From assembly GCA_004299485.1 (NCBI GenBank), contig SCQP01000016.1:62001-126000 (forward strand): DNA of 64,000 bases, given 5' to 3'. The notes under the pieces were generated by a model, which was not told where the DNA came from, made no database searches, and saw nothing but the letters and a program-made list of their open reading frames with translations. Positions 52,066 through 59,971 of this stretch are shown here, piece by piece. Made by a program: the position numbers and the translations under genes. Origin of the DNA: Acidobacteriota bacterium. Its GTDB lineage: Bacteria > Acidobacteriota > Terriglobia > Terriglobales > SCQP01. The stretch's first letter is position 1. Each line of letters opens with the position of its first letter.

Positions 52066-53490
52066 ATGACAACTAGTTCAGGACTCACAGCCATCATCGG
52101 TGGCGGTATCGCCGGCCTCAGCGCCGCCTGGACGCTGCAGCAGGCCGGCCGCGCGTGTGTGGTGCTGGAAGCGAGCGATCGCTGGGGTGGCGCCATCGCC
52201 AGCGAGCGTGTGGATGGATTTCTGCTCGAAGGCGGTCCCGATTCTTTCCTCGCCGGCAAGCCCGCTGCCGTGGAGCTTTGCCGCGAGCTCGGCCTGGAAG
52301 GCGAGCTCATCGGCACCGAGCCCCAACCCGGCGGTCCGCGCTTGCTCCATCGTGGCCATACGCGGCAACTTGGAGACGCCCTGATCGCCAGCGGGCGTCC
52401 GTTCCCGGGGAGCGACACTCGGCCACAGCCCGACCAACGGGAGGGCGGCTCCAACCAGAGGTGGCCGTGCCACTTGCAACCCCTCCCCGCCGGCTGGCGC
52501 ATGCTGGCGCCGACGCGCCTCGGCCCGGTCCTGCGCTCGCCCCTGTTCTCTCCTGCCGTCAAAGCCGCGGTCATCTGGCACTGGCCCCGCACCGCTGCGC
52601 CACCACGCGAGGATGAGACGGTCGCCGCCTATCTCGAGCGCCGCTTCGGTCGCCATGCTGGCCGCGCCTTCACGCAGATCATCGTGCAACCGCTTCTCGC
52701 CGGGGTTTATGGTGGCCGCGCCGATTGCCTTAGCGCCGTCCCACCCTCCGCGCCCGGCGATCGGCCCTCCGGTGCACCCATTTTCATGACCCTGCGCGGC
52801 GGCATGGGTACGCTGGTCGCCAAACTGGTCGAGCGCTTGCAGCCCTGCCTTCGCGCGCACTCCTGCGTCCAGGCGATCGCACGAAACGGCGCCGGTTTCC
52901 GTCTGGAACTGGAACAGGGCGACCCGCTCGACGCCTCCAGCCTCATCGTCGCCGCCCCCGCCTGGCGCGCTGCTACCCTATTGCGCGATTTCGATGCCGA
53001 ACTCGCGGCTCCACTGGCGTCCATCCCGTTCTCTTCATCGGTCAACGTCAATCTGGCCTATCGCACCGCCCCCGCGCTGCCGCCCGGCCACGGCTTTCTC
53101 GCCGGCGGCGATTCGGATCTCCAGGCCTGCACCTTCGCCCATCAGAAGTTTTCCGGCCGTGCCCCCGCCGGCGCCGCCCTCCTCCGGCTGTTCTACGGCG
53201 AAGCTCTGGCGGAAGCCGCCAACGCGCTGATCGAAGCCCACGCCCGCGCCGATGTTGCAGCCATCCTCGGCGTCACCCAGCCTCCGGATCTGGTCCGCAT
53301 TCGCGCTTGCCGTCGCGCTCTGCCGCAATACACCGTTGGCCATAACGAGCGCGTAAAGCGGCTGCTCGCCGCCCTGGAGCGATATCCCCGCCTGGCCCTC
53401 GCCGGCAATGCCTACGCTGGTGTCGGTGTGCCCGACTGCATCGCCTCCGGTGTTGCCGCTGCGGCCAGGATCACATCGGCGTTAGGATAG
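52066..53490 (+). CDS. hemG: Protoporphyrinogen oxidase with in-frame repeat insertion
   Basis: 474 aa from the ATG at 52066; a GTG at 52060 is an alternative. The FAD-binding dinucleotide motif IIGGGIAGLSAAW, followed by LEASDRWGG and FLLEGGPDSFLAGKP, is typical of oxygen-dependent HemG/HemY-type enzymes oxidising (copro)protoporphyrinogen. The C-terminal FAD segment is ALAGNAYAGVGVPDCIASG. In homologues a short RRGxLxPLPxGW stretch follows residue 98; here about 39 extra residues (RQLGDALIASGRPFPG ... DQREGG) separate LLHRG from LQPLPAGW. The extra block matches the dispersed element and keeps frame. Confidence 0.88.
   Translation: MTTSSGLTAIIGGGIAGLSAAWTLQQAGRACVVLEASDRWGGAIASERVDGFLLEGGPDSFLAGKPAAVELCRELGLEGELIGTEPQPGGPRLLHRGHTRQLGDALIASGRPFPGSDTRPQPDQREGGSNQRWPCHLQPLPAGWRMLAPTRLGPVLRSPLFSPAVKAAVIWHWPRTAAPPREDETVAAYLERRFGRHAGRAFTQIIVQPLLAGVYGGRADCLSAVPPSAPGDRPSGAPIFMTLRGGMGTLVAKLVERLQPCLRAHSCVQAIARNGAGFRLELEQGDPLDASSLIVAAPAWRAATLLRDFDAELAAPLASIPFSSSVNVNLAYRTAPALPPGHGFLAGGDSDLQACTFAHQKFSGRAPAGAALLRLFYGEALAEAANALIEAHARADVAAILGVTQPPDLVRIRACRRALPQYTVGHNERVKRLLAALERYPRLALAGNAYAGVGVPDCIASGVAAAARITSALG
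52357..52473. repeat. Dispersed element copy E3, in frame inside hemG
   Basis: 117 nt, a multiple of three. The left half aligns with E1/E2 (GCGGCA-CTTGGAG, CGCCAGCGGGCG, CCGGG). The right half contains CGACCAACGGGAGG, the core of E4/E5. E3 therefore joins the two motif types seen separately elsewhere. In frame it reads RQLGDALIASGRPFPG followed by DQREGG. Confidence 0.75.
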
Positions 53491-53494
53491 CGCC

Positions 53495-55132
53495 GTGGAG
53501 TCCTCAACACCGCTCCTCCAGGTCGTCCACGCGCTCTACCCGCAGTCGCCGGGCGAAATCGAGCAGTACGCGTGGGAAGTCGCGCGCGCCCTCGGCGGTT
53601 GGGTGCTCAGCCTCACGCCCCAAAGCGGCCCCGCGCCGCCGGCCTGGGAAGGCCTCAACGTCATGACCCCGGCGGCAGGGGAAGGCGCCTTATCCGCCTG
53701 GCATCGCGCTCTCGATATCGCCCAGCCCCAGGCCGTCTTCGTCCAAAGCCTGGGCGCAGTGAGTCCGTCCCTGCTGCTCGACCTGCGCGAGCGCGGCATT
53801 CCCTACGCCGTCTTCCTGCATGATTTCACCCCCCTCTGCCCCACCCAGCGCCTCTGGCATCGCACCGAAGAGCGCTGCTCCGGCCCCGGCCGCACCGGCT
53901 GGAAATGCGCTTGGTGCGTCAGCGGCGAGTTGCGCCGTATGGCCGAGCTGCCCCTGCGCATGGTTCTCTACCGTCATCGTCCTGAGGATTGGCGCACCGC
54001 CCTCGTCCGCGCCGATGCCCTGGTCGCCAGCTCGCGTTTCGCCCGCGACTTCTGGATCGAACAGGGTGCCCCACCCGAACGCATCGCCGTCATCGCCCCC
54101 CGCCTTGGCCTCCACGATCGCGCGCAGGCGCTCTCGCCCCTCAACCGCACCCGGCGATTGCTCTATGCTGGCGGCCCCGGTCACGCCGCCGGTGCCGAGC
54201 TACTCGGCGCCGCTCTCGACCAGATGCAAGAGCCGTTGCAACTCGACATCCTCCACGTCCACGATGAGCCCGCACAGCTCCGTCTGCGCGCTGGCTTCGC
54301 CGCCCGTCATCAGATCGTCTTTCACCCGCCCGTCCCGCCGCCTGAAATGCCGGCGCTGTTGTCCGCCTGCGGCGTGGCGGTCGTACCCTCCCGCTGGGAG
54401 CAGCCCTTTAGCCGCCTGTTGGCGGACGCCCAGGCGGCAGGCGCACGCATCGTGGCCACCGCAATCGGCGGTTTAGCCGAGCAGATCATCCATGGCGTCA
54501 ACGGCTTTCTCGCTGCGCCCGACGATGCCCTCGCCCTGGCCGACGCTCTCCGTGAGGCCTACGCCGTAAGCGACGTCTGGGCCGGCGATCTCGTCGCCAA
54601 AAACGCCCAGGCGCAGGGCCTCGCCAGCGCCGGCGCACTCCGCAGCCTCTTCGATCTACTGGCCCGCGGCGCCACCGAACCCGATCCCGCACTCGCACTC
54701 GAGCACGGCGCCTGGCTGGCTCAACAAGCTAGCTGCGACCATTCGACCCCGCTCGAAGCTGCCCAAAGGCTCGCCCTCGCCCTGCGCCACGGCGAAGAAT
54801 CCAGTCCTGCTTATGAAGTCCGGGCCTTTGCTACCACCCGGCGCTGGCGTATGGAGATGAACCACGCCATCGCGTTTTTCCGCGGCTGCGGCTGCCGCCG
54901 CGTTGCCAGCGTCGGCCCGGAGCCCGCCTCTCCCATCGCAGTGGAGAGCTTTACCACCTGGGGACTGCAGTTGGTTGCCGCCCAGGATTTGCCCGATGGC
55001 CTTTGGTTTGAAGGAGATAACCCCAACCCAGACTTGTTGCAACGCCGCTTCCCGCAGGCCAAGGCGCTGGTCGAGAGCCTCCCCGAAGGCATTGAAACCC
55101 TGGACTGGACAGACAACCTGACCGAATTGTAA
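53495..55132 (+). CDS. Glycosyltransferase, GT4-like, with C-terminal extension
   Basis: 545 aa from a GTG. The N-terminal Rossmann domain contains a Cys cluster typical of some GT4 enzymes (HDFTPLCPTQRLW, CSGPGRTGWKCAWC). The GT4 donor domain has PPEMPALLSACGVAVVPSRWEQPFSRLLADAQAAG. About 170 residues after position 375 are not part of the usual fold and lack a recognisable motif. TAGGAT lies 6 nt before the GTG and partly overlaps the hemG stop, so it may start its own leaderless transcript. Probably builds an envelope glycan. Confidence 0.82.
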   Translation: MESSTPLLQVVHALYPQSPGEIEQYAWEVARALGGWVLSLTPQSGPAPPAWEGLNVMTPAAGEGALSAWHRALDIAQPQAVFVQSLGAVSPSLLLDLRERGIPYAVFLHDFTPLCPTQRLWHRTEERCSGPGRTGWKCAWCVSGELRRMAELPLRMVLYRHRPEDWRTALVRADALVASSRFARDFWIEQGAPPERIAVIAPRLGLHDRAQALSPLNRTRRLLYAGGPGHAAGAELLGAALDQMQEPLQLDILHVHDEPAQLRLRAGFAARHQIVFHPPVPPPEMPALLSACGVAVVPSRWEQPFSRLLADAQAAGARIVATAIGGLAEQIIHGVNGFLAAPDDALALADALREAYAVSDVWAGDLVAKNAQAQGLASAGALRSLFDLLARGATEPDPALALEHGAWLAQQASCDHSTPLEAAQRLALALRHGEESSPAYEVRAFATTRRWRMEMNHAIAFFRGCGCRRVASVGPEPASPIAVESFTTWGLQLVAAQDLPDGLWFEGDNPNPDLLQRRFPQAKALVESLPEGIETLDWTDNLTEL

Positions 55133-55221
55133 ATTTTATCCAAGAATTTTGTAACTTCGCCGGGATTTGCCCGTTGTCAGTGGTAGACGGCGCTAGACGT
55201 GAATCGCCGAGGATCATGGGC

Positions 55222-55548
55222 ATGGAACACAACGAATACCGCGATTTCTTCTCCACTTTGTCAAACGTTTCCCGCATGGCGATTGTGCAAATGCTGCGCC
55301 GGCGCGGCGCCACCGTCTCCCAGATCGCCGAGACCCTCAGCTTCGAGCAGAGCCGCGTTTCCCACTCCCTCGCGCGGCTGCAGCGCGCCGGCATCGTCAT
55401 CTGCCGCTGGGAACAGAAACGGAAGATGTTTCATCTCGTCGACGGCGTCGCTCCGCTCCTGCACGAGATTGAGACCTACCTGGAAACGCGCCCCAAGCCA
55501 ACTCGCGCCGAAGTCGCCGCCACTTGGCAGACCGCCAGCGCCGTCTAG
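55222..55548 (+). CDS. ArsR-type winged-helix regulator
   Basis: 108 aa from the ATG at 55222 (GAGG 9 nt upstream); an ATG two codons earlier is possible but crowds the ribosome site. Helix-turn-helix: FFSTLSNVSRMAIVQMLRRRGATVSQIAETLSFEQSRVSHSLARLQRAGIV. The only Cys is in IVICRWEQ and there is no metal-binding cluster, so metal sensing is unlikely. It follows the glycosyltransferase gene by 89 nt; its target is unknown. Confidence 0.8.
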   Translation: MEHNEYRDFFSTLSNVSRMAIVQMLRRRGATVSQIAETLSFEQSRVSHSLARLQRAGIVICRWEQKRKMFHLVDGVAPLLHEIETYLETRPKPTRAEVAATWQTASAV

Positions 55549-55607
55549 TCCCGCCGTCGGCCCAGCCCCTGCGGACGAACCAGCTCGCAGCGCCGGATAC
55601 GGCGGGA

Positions 55608-55661
55608 AGACGACCAACGGGAGGCGCGGGGCGCAGCCCCGAGTAAAAGCGGCGCGAACCG
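55608..55661. repeat. Dispersed element copy E5
   Basis: Core GACCAACGGGAGG then CGGGGC-GCA-GCCCCG (55627-55641) and GCGGCGCGAACCGC. It parallels E4 in order and spacing. Read in the E4 frame it gives DQREARGAAPSKSG before a TAG. The element ends exactly where the stop codon of the convergent DUF892 gene begins. Confidence 0.7.
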
Positions 55662-56162
55662 CTAGGCCGCTTTCGCGAACAGCGGCTGCGAAACATCCGT
55701 CAGCCGTTCGTCGGCAGTCCGCTCTTCGGCTTCGTTGTCGGCCAGCAGCCGAGCCACCTGCATTTCCCCGATCCGGTCGGCCAGCGTGCGTAGCGTGCCA
55801 TAGCCGGAGATCTCGTAGTGTTCGATTTTCTGTGCCGCGACGACGAGGCTCAAATCGGCGCTGGCCGGATCGCGGTCCTTCCCTTCGTCCATGCTTTCTT
55901 CGGCCTCATTCACCAGCCCCTGCATGCCCTTGCAGGTCTGCGCCTTCGCTTTTACCTTGAGCAGTGTAAACGCCTGTTGGAGCCGCTCGATGTGCCCCCG
56001 CGTCTGCTGCAGGTGATCTTCGAAGCATTGGCGAAGCTGGGGTGAGTGCGCCGCCTTCGCCATCTTCGGCAGCGCCTTGACAAGCTGGTTTTCTGCATGG
56101 AGGAGGTCTTCCATCTCATCCACCAGCAGCGATTGCAACTGGGGCAGGTTCTCATGCGGCAT
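55662..56162 (-). CDS. Ferritin-like DUF892 (YciE/YciF) protein
   Basis: 166 aa from the ATG at 56162; a longer frame upstream runs through the tRNA and is rejected. The four-helix bundle has the family metal-ligand pattern LLVDEMEDLLHAENQLVKALPKMAKAA, EDHLQQTRGHIERLQQAF and VVAAQKIEHYEISGYGTLRTLA. DUF892 proteins are stress-induced and thought to bind di-iron. Element E5 abuts its stop. Confidence 0.88.
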   Translation of the reverse strand: MPHENLPQLQSLLVDEMEDLLHAENQLVKALPKMAKAAHSPQLRQCFEDHLQQTRGHIERLQQAFTLLKVKAKAQTCKGMQGLVNEAEESMDEGKDRDPASADLSLVVAAQKIEHYEISGYGTLRTLADRIGEMQVARLLADNEAEERTADERLTDVSQPLFAKAA

Positions 56163-56242
56163 CGCATCTCCTTCGCTCGGACCAATACCGCCTCCGATGC
56201 TTCCCCCAAAATCGCCGTTGCTAGGGTAAAATAGTCGGACGT

Positions 56243-56329
56243 GCCGCAGTGGCGGAACTGGCAGACGCGCGTGGTTCAGGTCCACGTTCTCGCAAGGGAG
56301 TGGGGGTTCGAGTCCCTTCTGCGGCACCA
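56243..56329 (+). tRNA. tRNA-Leu (anticodon CAG)
   Basis: 87 nt including encoded CCA. Acceptor stem GCCGCAG/CTGCGGC is perfect, with discriminator A326 and CCA at 56327-56329. Anticodon arm CGTGG-TTCAGGT-CCACG gives CAG. A long class II variable arm follows, as expected for Leu, and GGTTCGAGTCC forms the T loop. TAAAAT at 56227-56232 is a -10 candidate upstream. Confidence 0.95.
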
Positions 56330-56360
56330 TCTTGAATCGCCGGCGCCCCGCCTCTCGGCT

Positions 56361-57797
56361 CTACGCCCCAGCTTCGCTGCTGGCTTGTAGTGGCAGCTCC
56401 AGCGTAAAGCGCGTCGCCTTGCCCGGCTCGCTCCGGACGCTCAGCGTGCCGCCGTGATCGCGCGCAATCTGCGCCGCTCCGAATAGCCCCAGCCCCATCC
56501 CCTGCGGCTTGGTGGTGTAATACGCCTCAAATAAACGCGGAAGATTTTCCGGTGCGATCCCAGGACCGTTGTCCTCCACCCAGACGCGGACGTGATCCAT
56601 GTCGGCTTCCGTGTGGACCACGATCCGCCCCGGTAACGCTCCCAGTGCTTCGACGGCGTTAAAGACCAGATTCACCAGCACTCGCTGCACATCGTTGCGC
56701 TGTGCCTCAACGTTGGGTACAGGTTGCAATGCAGCCACCAACTCCAACGCCGGATGCGCGCGCCACAGTGGCCGCGTCAGTTCGATGACTTCCGCTGCAA
56801 TTGTCGTGAGATTGACCTGCGTGCGCGTTGTGCCCCCTGCCATGTAGTCCCGCAGCCGGCGTACCAGCAAGCTGCCGTCAACCGCCGCGCGGTCGATCAT
56901 CTCGCGGTAGCGCCGCCGCTCCTCCGGCGGTGCGTTCTCGTGCAACTCCAGCACCGCCAGCGCGCGACGAACGATGTCCAGGACATGATTGAAGTCGTGC
57001 GAAAGGCCGGAAAACATCTGCCCCACCGCTGCGTGCCGTGCGGTTTCCACCAGCCGCATCTGTAGATTCTTGACCGCCGTCCGGTCGGTGATGACCACCA
57101 CCGAGCCCTCGATCCGATTCGGCGCCGTGCGCCAGGGGATGACGTGGATCGTCACTTCAATCCGCCGGTTGCGGCTCAGATCTGTGATCGTGCCCCGTTC
57201 GTGGATCGTGATGCCCGTCCGCGTGGCCGCCGCCAGATTGGGCGGTCGCGGCGCCACCGGCGGGGTTTCCGGCGTGAACTGGAATCGCCGCTGCAAGTCG
57301 TCGGCGTGGTCGCCCAACAGCGTCCCTCCCGGACGGTCGAGCATCACATGCGCCCCGGCATTCATCGAGATCACGCGAAAATCGCGGCCAAAAACCAATA
57401 CGGCGTCACTGACGTTGCGCATGATCGCCGCCAACTGCTGCGCCCCGCTGGCCAGCCCGCGCCGGCTCCGCGTCCGCTGATCCATCAGCCACACCAGGAA
57501 CAAGCCCACCACCAGCAGGATCAGTTCTTCGACGGCTACGTAGCGCACCGGCTCGATATTCTGTGTCGATTGCAGCGGCAAATACCAAATGCGGTAATAG
57601 AAGCTGGCGGCAACGCTCAGCAGCACCGAACCCACGCCTGCCCACGGCCCAAACACTGCTTCGGCGATCACGATGCCCGGCAGGTACACCAAAAGCGTGA
57701 CCTCGCGGCTGGGCTGAATCCAGAACAATGCGCACATGGCGGCCAGCGATAGGCCGATGATCGCCAGTACAATCCCGATAGAGCGGAGCAGGCGCAT
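56361..57797 (-). CDS. Orphan PAS-domain sensor histidine kinase
   Basis: 478 aa. Four N-terminal helices (about 8-105) are of the KdpD DUF4118 kind (LPGIVIAEAVFGPWAGVGSVLLSVAASFYY). A PAS domain follows (about 120-250, ILRNVSDAVLVFGRDFRVISMN-like), then a HisKA-like helix with the His in FSGLSHDFNHVLDIV, then HATPase (NLVFNAVEALG, EDNGPGIAPENL, GMGLGLFGAAQIARDHGG). No response regulator gene is nearby. It starts 34 nt after lipA on the same strand. Confidence 0.85.
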   Translation of the reverse strand: MRLLRSIGIVLAIIGLSLAAMCALFWIQPSREVTLLVYLPGIVIAEAVFGPWAGVGSVLLSVAASFYYRIWYLPLQSTQNIEPVRYVAVEELILLVVGLFLVWLMDQRTRSRRGLASGAQQLAAIMRNVSDAVLVFGRDFRVISMNAGAHVMLDRPGGTLLGDHADDLQRRFQFTPETPPVAPRPPNLAAATRTGITIHERGTITDLSRNRRIEVTIHVIPWRTAPNRIEGSVVVITDRTAVKNLQMRLVETARHAAVGQMFSGLSHDFNHVLDIVRRALAVLELHENAPPEERRRYREMIDRAAVDGSLLVRRLRDYMAGGTTRTQVNLTTIAAEVIELTRPLWRAHPALELVAALQPVPNVEAQRNDVQRVLVNLVFNAVEALGALPGRIVVHTEADMDHVRVWVEDNGPGIAPENLPRLFEAYYTTKPQGMGLGLFGAAQIARDHGGTLSVRSEPGKATRFTLELPLQASSEAGA

Positions 57798-57813
57798 CCA
57801 TATGCTTGGATGC
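57794..57813 (-). promoter_or_regulatory. Hairpin enclosing the kinase start codon
   Basis: GCATCC-n8-GGATGC forms a 6-bp stem that contains the ATG at 57795-57797 in one arm. In mRNA it could mask the start and limit translation, for instance of read-through transcripts from lipA. Confidence 0.35.
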
Positions 57814-57831
57814 AGCTTCCAAGTGTCGGCA

Positions 57832-58743
57832 CTACATTGGTAATGTGCGCGCGACTACCTGCTCGGCCTGGTCACGGGCATGGTAGGAGCTTCTGACCAG
57901 TGGCCCAGCTTCCACATGCCCAAAACCCATCGTCAGCGCCTGCTGCTTGATGTCAGCAAACTCCTGCGGTGTGTACATCCGTTTCACCGGCAGATGGTTG
58001 CGCGAGGGTCTCAGGTACTGGCCGAGTGTCAGAATGTCGCACCCTGTGTCCGCCAGCCGCTGTAGTGCCGCCATAAGCTGCGCTTCCGTTTCCCCCAGCC
58101 CCAGCATCAGGCCGCTCTTGCTCAGCATGCCCGGTGCGAAGCGCTTTACGTTGCGCAGCAGCTCCAGCGACCGGTCAAATTTGGCCCCCGGCCGCACAAA
58201 GCGGTACAGCTCGGGCACCGTTTCCGTGTTGTGGTTAAGGATTTGCGGTCGCGCATTCAGCACAATCCGTAGCGCCTCCTCGCTGCCGCGAAAATCCGGA
58301 ATCAACACTTCCACCGAGCACTCTGGCAGCTGCTCATGGATGGCCGCAATCGTCTGCGCGAACACCCGCGCTCCGCCCAGGTTGTCGTCATCGCGGTCCA
58401 CCGAGGTAATGACGGCGTGCCGCAGCTTCAGCCGCTGCACCGCGTCCGCCACCCGCCGCGGTTCGTCCCAGTCGATCGCCAGCGGCCGCCCTTTGGGCAC
58501 CGCGCAGAAGCCGCAGCGCCGCGTGCACAGATTCCCCAGAATCATGAACGTGGCTGTGCCCCGGTTCCAGCAGTCGCCGATATTGGGGCAGTGCGCCGAT
58601 TCGCACACTGTGTGCAGCTCGAGCTGGTGCACCATGCTCTTCAGCCGCTGGTAGTTCTCGCCTCCCGGCAGCCGCACCCGCAGCCACTCCGGCCGCGCTT
58701 CCCGCGGCGGCGCCTCGGTCTCGAGCTGTACCAGCGTTTCCAT
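57832..58743 (-). CDS. lipA: Lipoyl synthase
   Basis: 303 aa. Both iron-sulfur clusters are encoded: the auxiliary motif CESAHCPNIGDC and the radical-SAM motif CTRRCGFC. The C-terminal region HLPVKRMYTPQEF and the conserved RSSYHA near the end are intact. The enzyme inserts two sulfurs into octanoyl groups on lipoyl domains of 2-oxoacid dehydrogenases and GcvH. Strong Shine-Dalgarno AGAGGAG upstream. lipB is not adjacent. Confidence 0.95.
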   Translation of the reverse strand: METLVQLETEAPPREARPEWLRVRLPGGENYQRLKSMVHQLELHTVCESAHCPNIGDCWNRGTATFMILGNLCTRRCGFCAVPKGRPLAIDWDEPRRVADAVQRLKLRHAVITSVDRDDDNLGGARVFAQTIAAIHEQLPECSVEVLIPDFRGSEEALRIVLNARPQILNHNTETVPELYRFVRPGAKFDRSLELLRNVKRFAPGMLSKSGLMLGLGETEAQLMAALQRLADTGCDILTLGQYLRPSRNHLPVKRMYTPQEFADIKQQALTMGFGHVEAGPLVRSSYHARDQAEQVVARTLPM

Positions 58744-58808
58744 TCCGTTCTCCTCTTTAAGGTAACACTCCCAGCGCTATCCCCCTCCTCCTCCGTCCAT
58801 CCCGCTCC

Positions 58809-58843
58809 GCTGTAAGCTGTAAGCTGCAAGCTGTAAACTGTTT
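58809..58843. repeat. Heptanucleotide tandem repeat, GCTGTAA
   Basis: Units GCTGTAA, GCTGTAA, GCTGCAA, GCTGTAA, ACTGTTT lie in the lipA/Cys-rich gene divergent gap and end 4 nt before the GAGG ribosome site of the rightward gene. Confidence 0.75.
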
Positions 58844-58858
58844 TTCAGAGGTGCTCGC

Positions 58859-59269
58859 GTGAGCGACGAGGCGTGCAAGGAGCGTGTGCGATGGTTTGCC
58901 AGCCAGGTCGGCCTGGAGGTGTTTTTCGTGGCCGCCGGCGAATTGCATCCCGACTCCGCCCTGGGTGCGGTCTTCACGCTCGAAGACTTCGACTCCCCGC
59001 TCGAGCCCGTCGATCCGGCCGATAGCGAAGAACAGTTGCGCACCGTCGTCGAGCGCGCGCGCCGCCATCTCGCCCAGCGCTGCGGTTGTGAAATCGTGCA
59101 CGATGGCGCCGGCGTGTTCCGCTGCCTCACCCACGATGTCGAGTGCGACACCGGTGAGGAGCAGGACCCCGTCATCCGTCAAACACTGCGCTGGACTGCC
59201 GCCTGCCCCATTGGCGGCGTGACACAGGCCTTTCATCTGCTCGGATATCGTCCTCCGGAGGGTAAATGA
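58859..59269 (+). CDS. Small Cys-containing protein, function unknown
   Basis: 136 aa from a GTG with GAGG 7 nt upstream. No signal peptide or membrane segment. Five cysteines lie after the start region at about C6, C76, C90, C97 and C116 (QRCGCEIVHD, FRCLTHDVECD, TAACPIGG). Metal or redox binding is possible but no known motif is present. The stop overlaps the SYLF gene start by 4 nt, so the two are coupled. Not recognised. Confidence 0.65.
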   Translation: MSDEACKERVRWFASQVGLEVFFVAAGELHPDSALGAVFTLEDFDSPLEPVDPADSEEQLRTVVERARRHLAQRCGCEIVHDGAGVFRCLTHDVECDTGEEQDPVIRQTLRWTAACPIGGVTQAFHLLGYRPPEGK

Positions 59270-59967
59270 CGCAACGCAATGCCAACCATTTCCTGGCGCT
59301 CGCTCTGGGCCTCGGCCTGCTCGCCGCGCTCGCTCCGCGCGCCCACGCGCAAAAGGCGCTCAAACGCCTGCAGCGCTCCGCCGAAGTGTTTCATGAAATC
59401 ATGAGCGCCCCCGACGGCGGCATTCCCAGCGCCATCCTGAAGCATACCCAGTGCGTGATGATTGTGCCCGGCTACAAGCGCGCCGGCTTCGGTTTTGGCG
59501 GCGCCATGGGCCGCGGCGTCGTCACCTGCCGCCTGGACTCCGGCAAGGGCCGCTCCGCCGGCTGGTCCGCGCCCCTGTTCGTCAGCCTCGGCGGCGTCAG
59601 CTTCGGCCTGCAGATCGGCGCCCAGGAATCCGACGTGGTGATGCTGATCATGAACCGCGAAGGCGAAAACCACCTGCTGCACGACAAGTTCACCCTCGGC
59701 GGCGACATGGCCGCCACCGCCGGCCCCGTCGGCCGCAGTGCCGACGCCCAGACTGACCTCACCATGCACGCCAAAATGCTCGCCTACTCCCGCAGCCGCG
59801 GCCTCTTCGGCGGCATCACCATCAAGGGCGGCGTCATCAAGCAGGACCACGACAGCAACCGCTGGCTCTACCACACCGCTACCGCCCGGCAGATCCTCGA
59901 CGGCGCCGTCGCCCGCCCCGCCGCCGCCGATTCCCTCCTCGCCGAACTCAATCACCGCGGCGACTGA
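59266..59967 (+). CDS. SYLF/Ysc84-domain lipid-binding protein
   Basis: 233 aa. Signal peptide about 1-25 (ending AHAQK). The SYLF domain spans about 55-225 (IPSAILKHTQCVMIVPGYKRAGFGFGGAMGRGVV, SAPLFVSLGGVSFGLQIGAQESDVVMLIM, YSRSRGLFGGITIKGG). Eukaryotic SYLF proteins bind phosphoinositides; bacterial exported ones are uncharacterised envelope proteins. GGAGG upstream lies within the coding end of the preceding gene. Confidence 0.88.
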   Translation: MTQRNANHFLALALGLGLLAALAPRAHAQKALKRLQRSAEVFHEIMSAPDGGIPSAILKHTQCVMIVPGYKRAGFGFGGAMGRGVVTCRLDSGKGRSAGWSAPLFVSLGGVSFGLQIGAQESDVVMLIMNREGENHLLHDKFTLGGDMAATAGPVGRSADAQTDLTMHAKMLAYSRSRGLFGGITIKGGVIKQDHDSNRWLYHTATARQILDGAVARPAAADSLLAELNHRGD

Positions 59968-59971
59968 CGCC

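Noticed and set aside
55222-55548. Second arsenic-responsive regulator
   Set aside because: ArsR-type fold but no Cys cluster, and no metal-resistance genes nearby.
56243-56329. tRNA-Leu as an integration site of a genomic island
   Set aside because: No integrase and no repeat of the tRNA 3' end was seen in the window; flanking genes are ordinary chromosomal genes.
56162-56330. N-terminal extension of the DUF892 gene to 56330
   Set aside because: The extension is the antisense of tRNA-Leu. The ATG at 56162 gives the family's usual length.
58809-58843. Possible CRISPR-like array
   Set aside because: The 7-nt units are directly adjacent with no spacers, and no cas genes are in the window.
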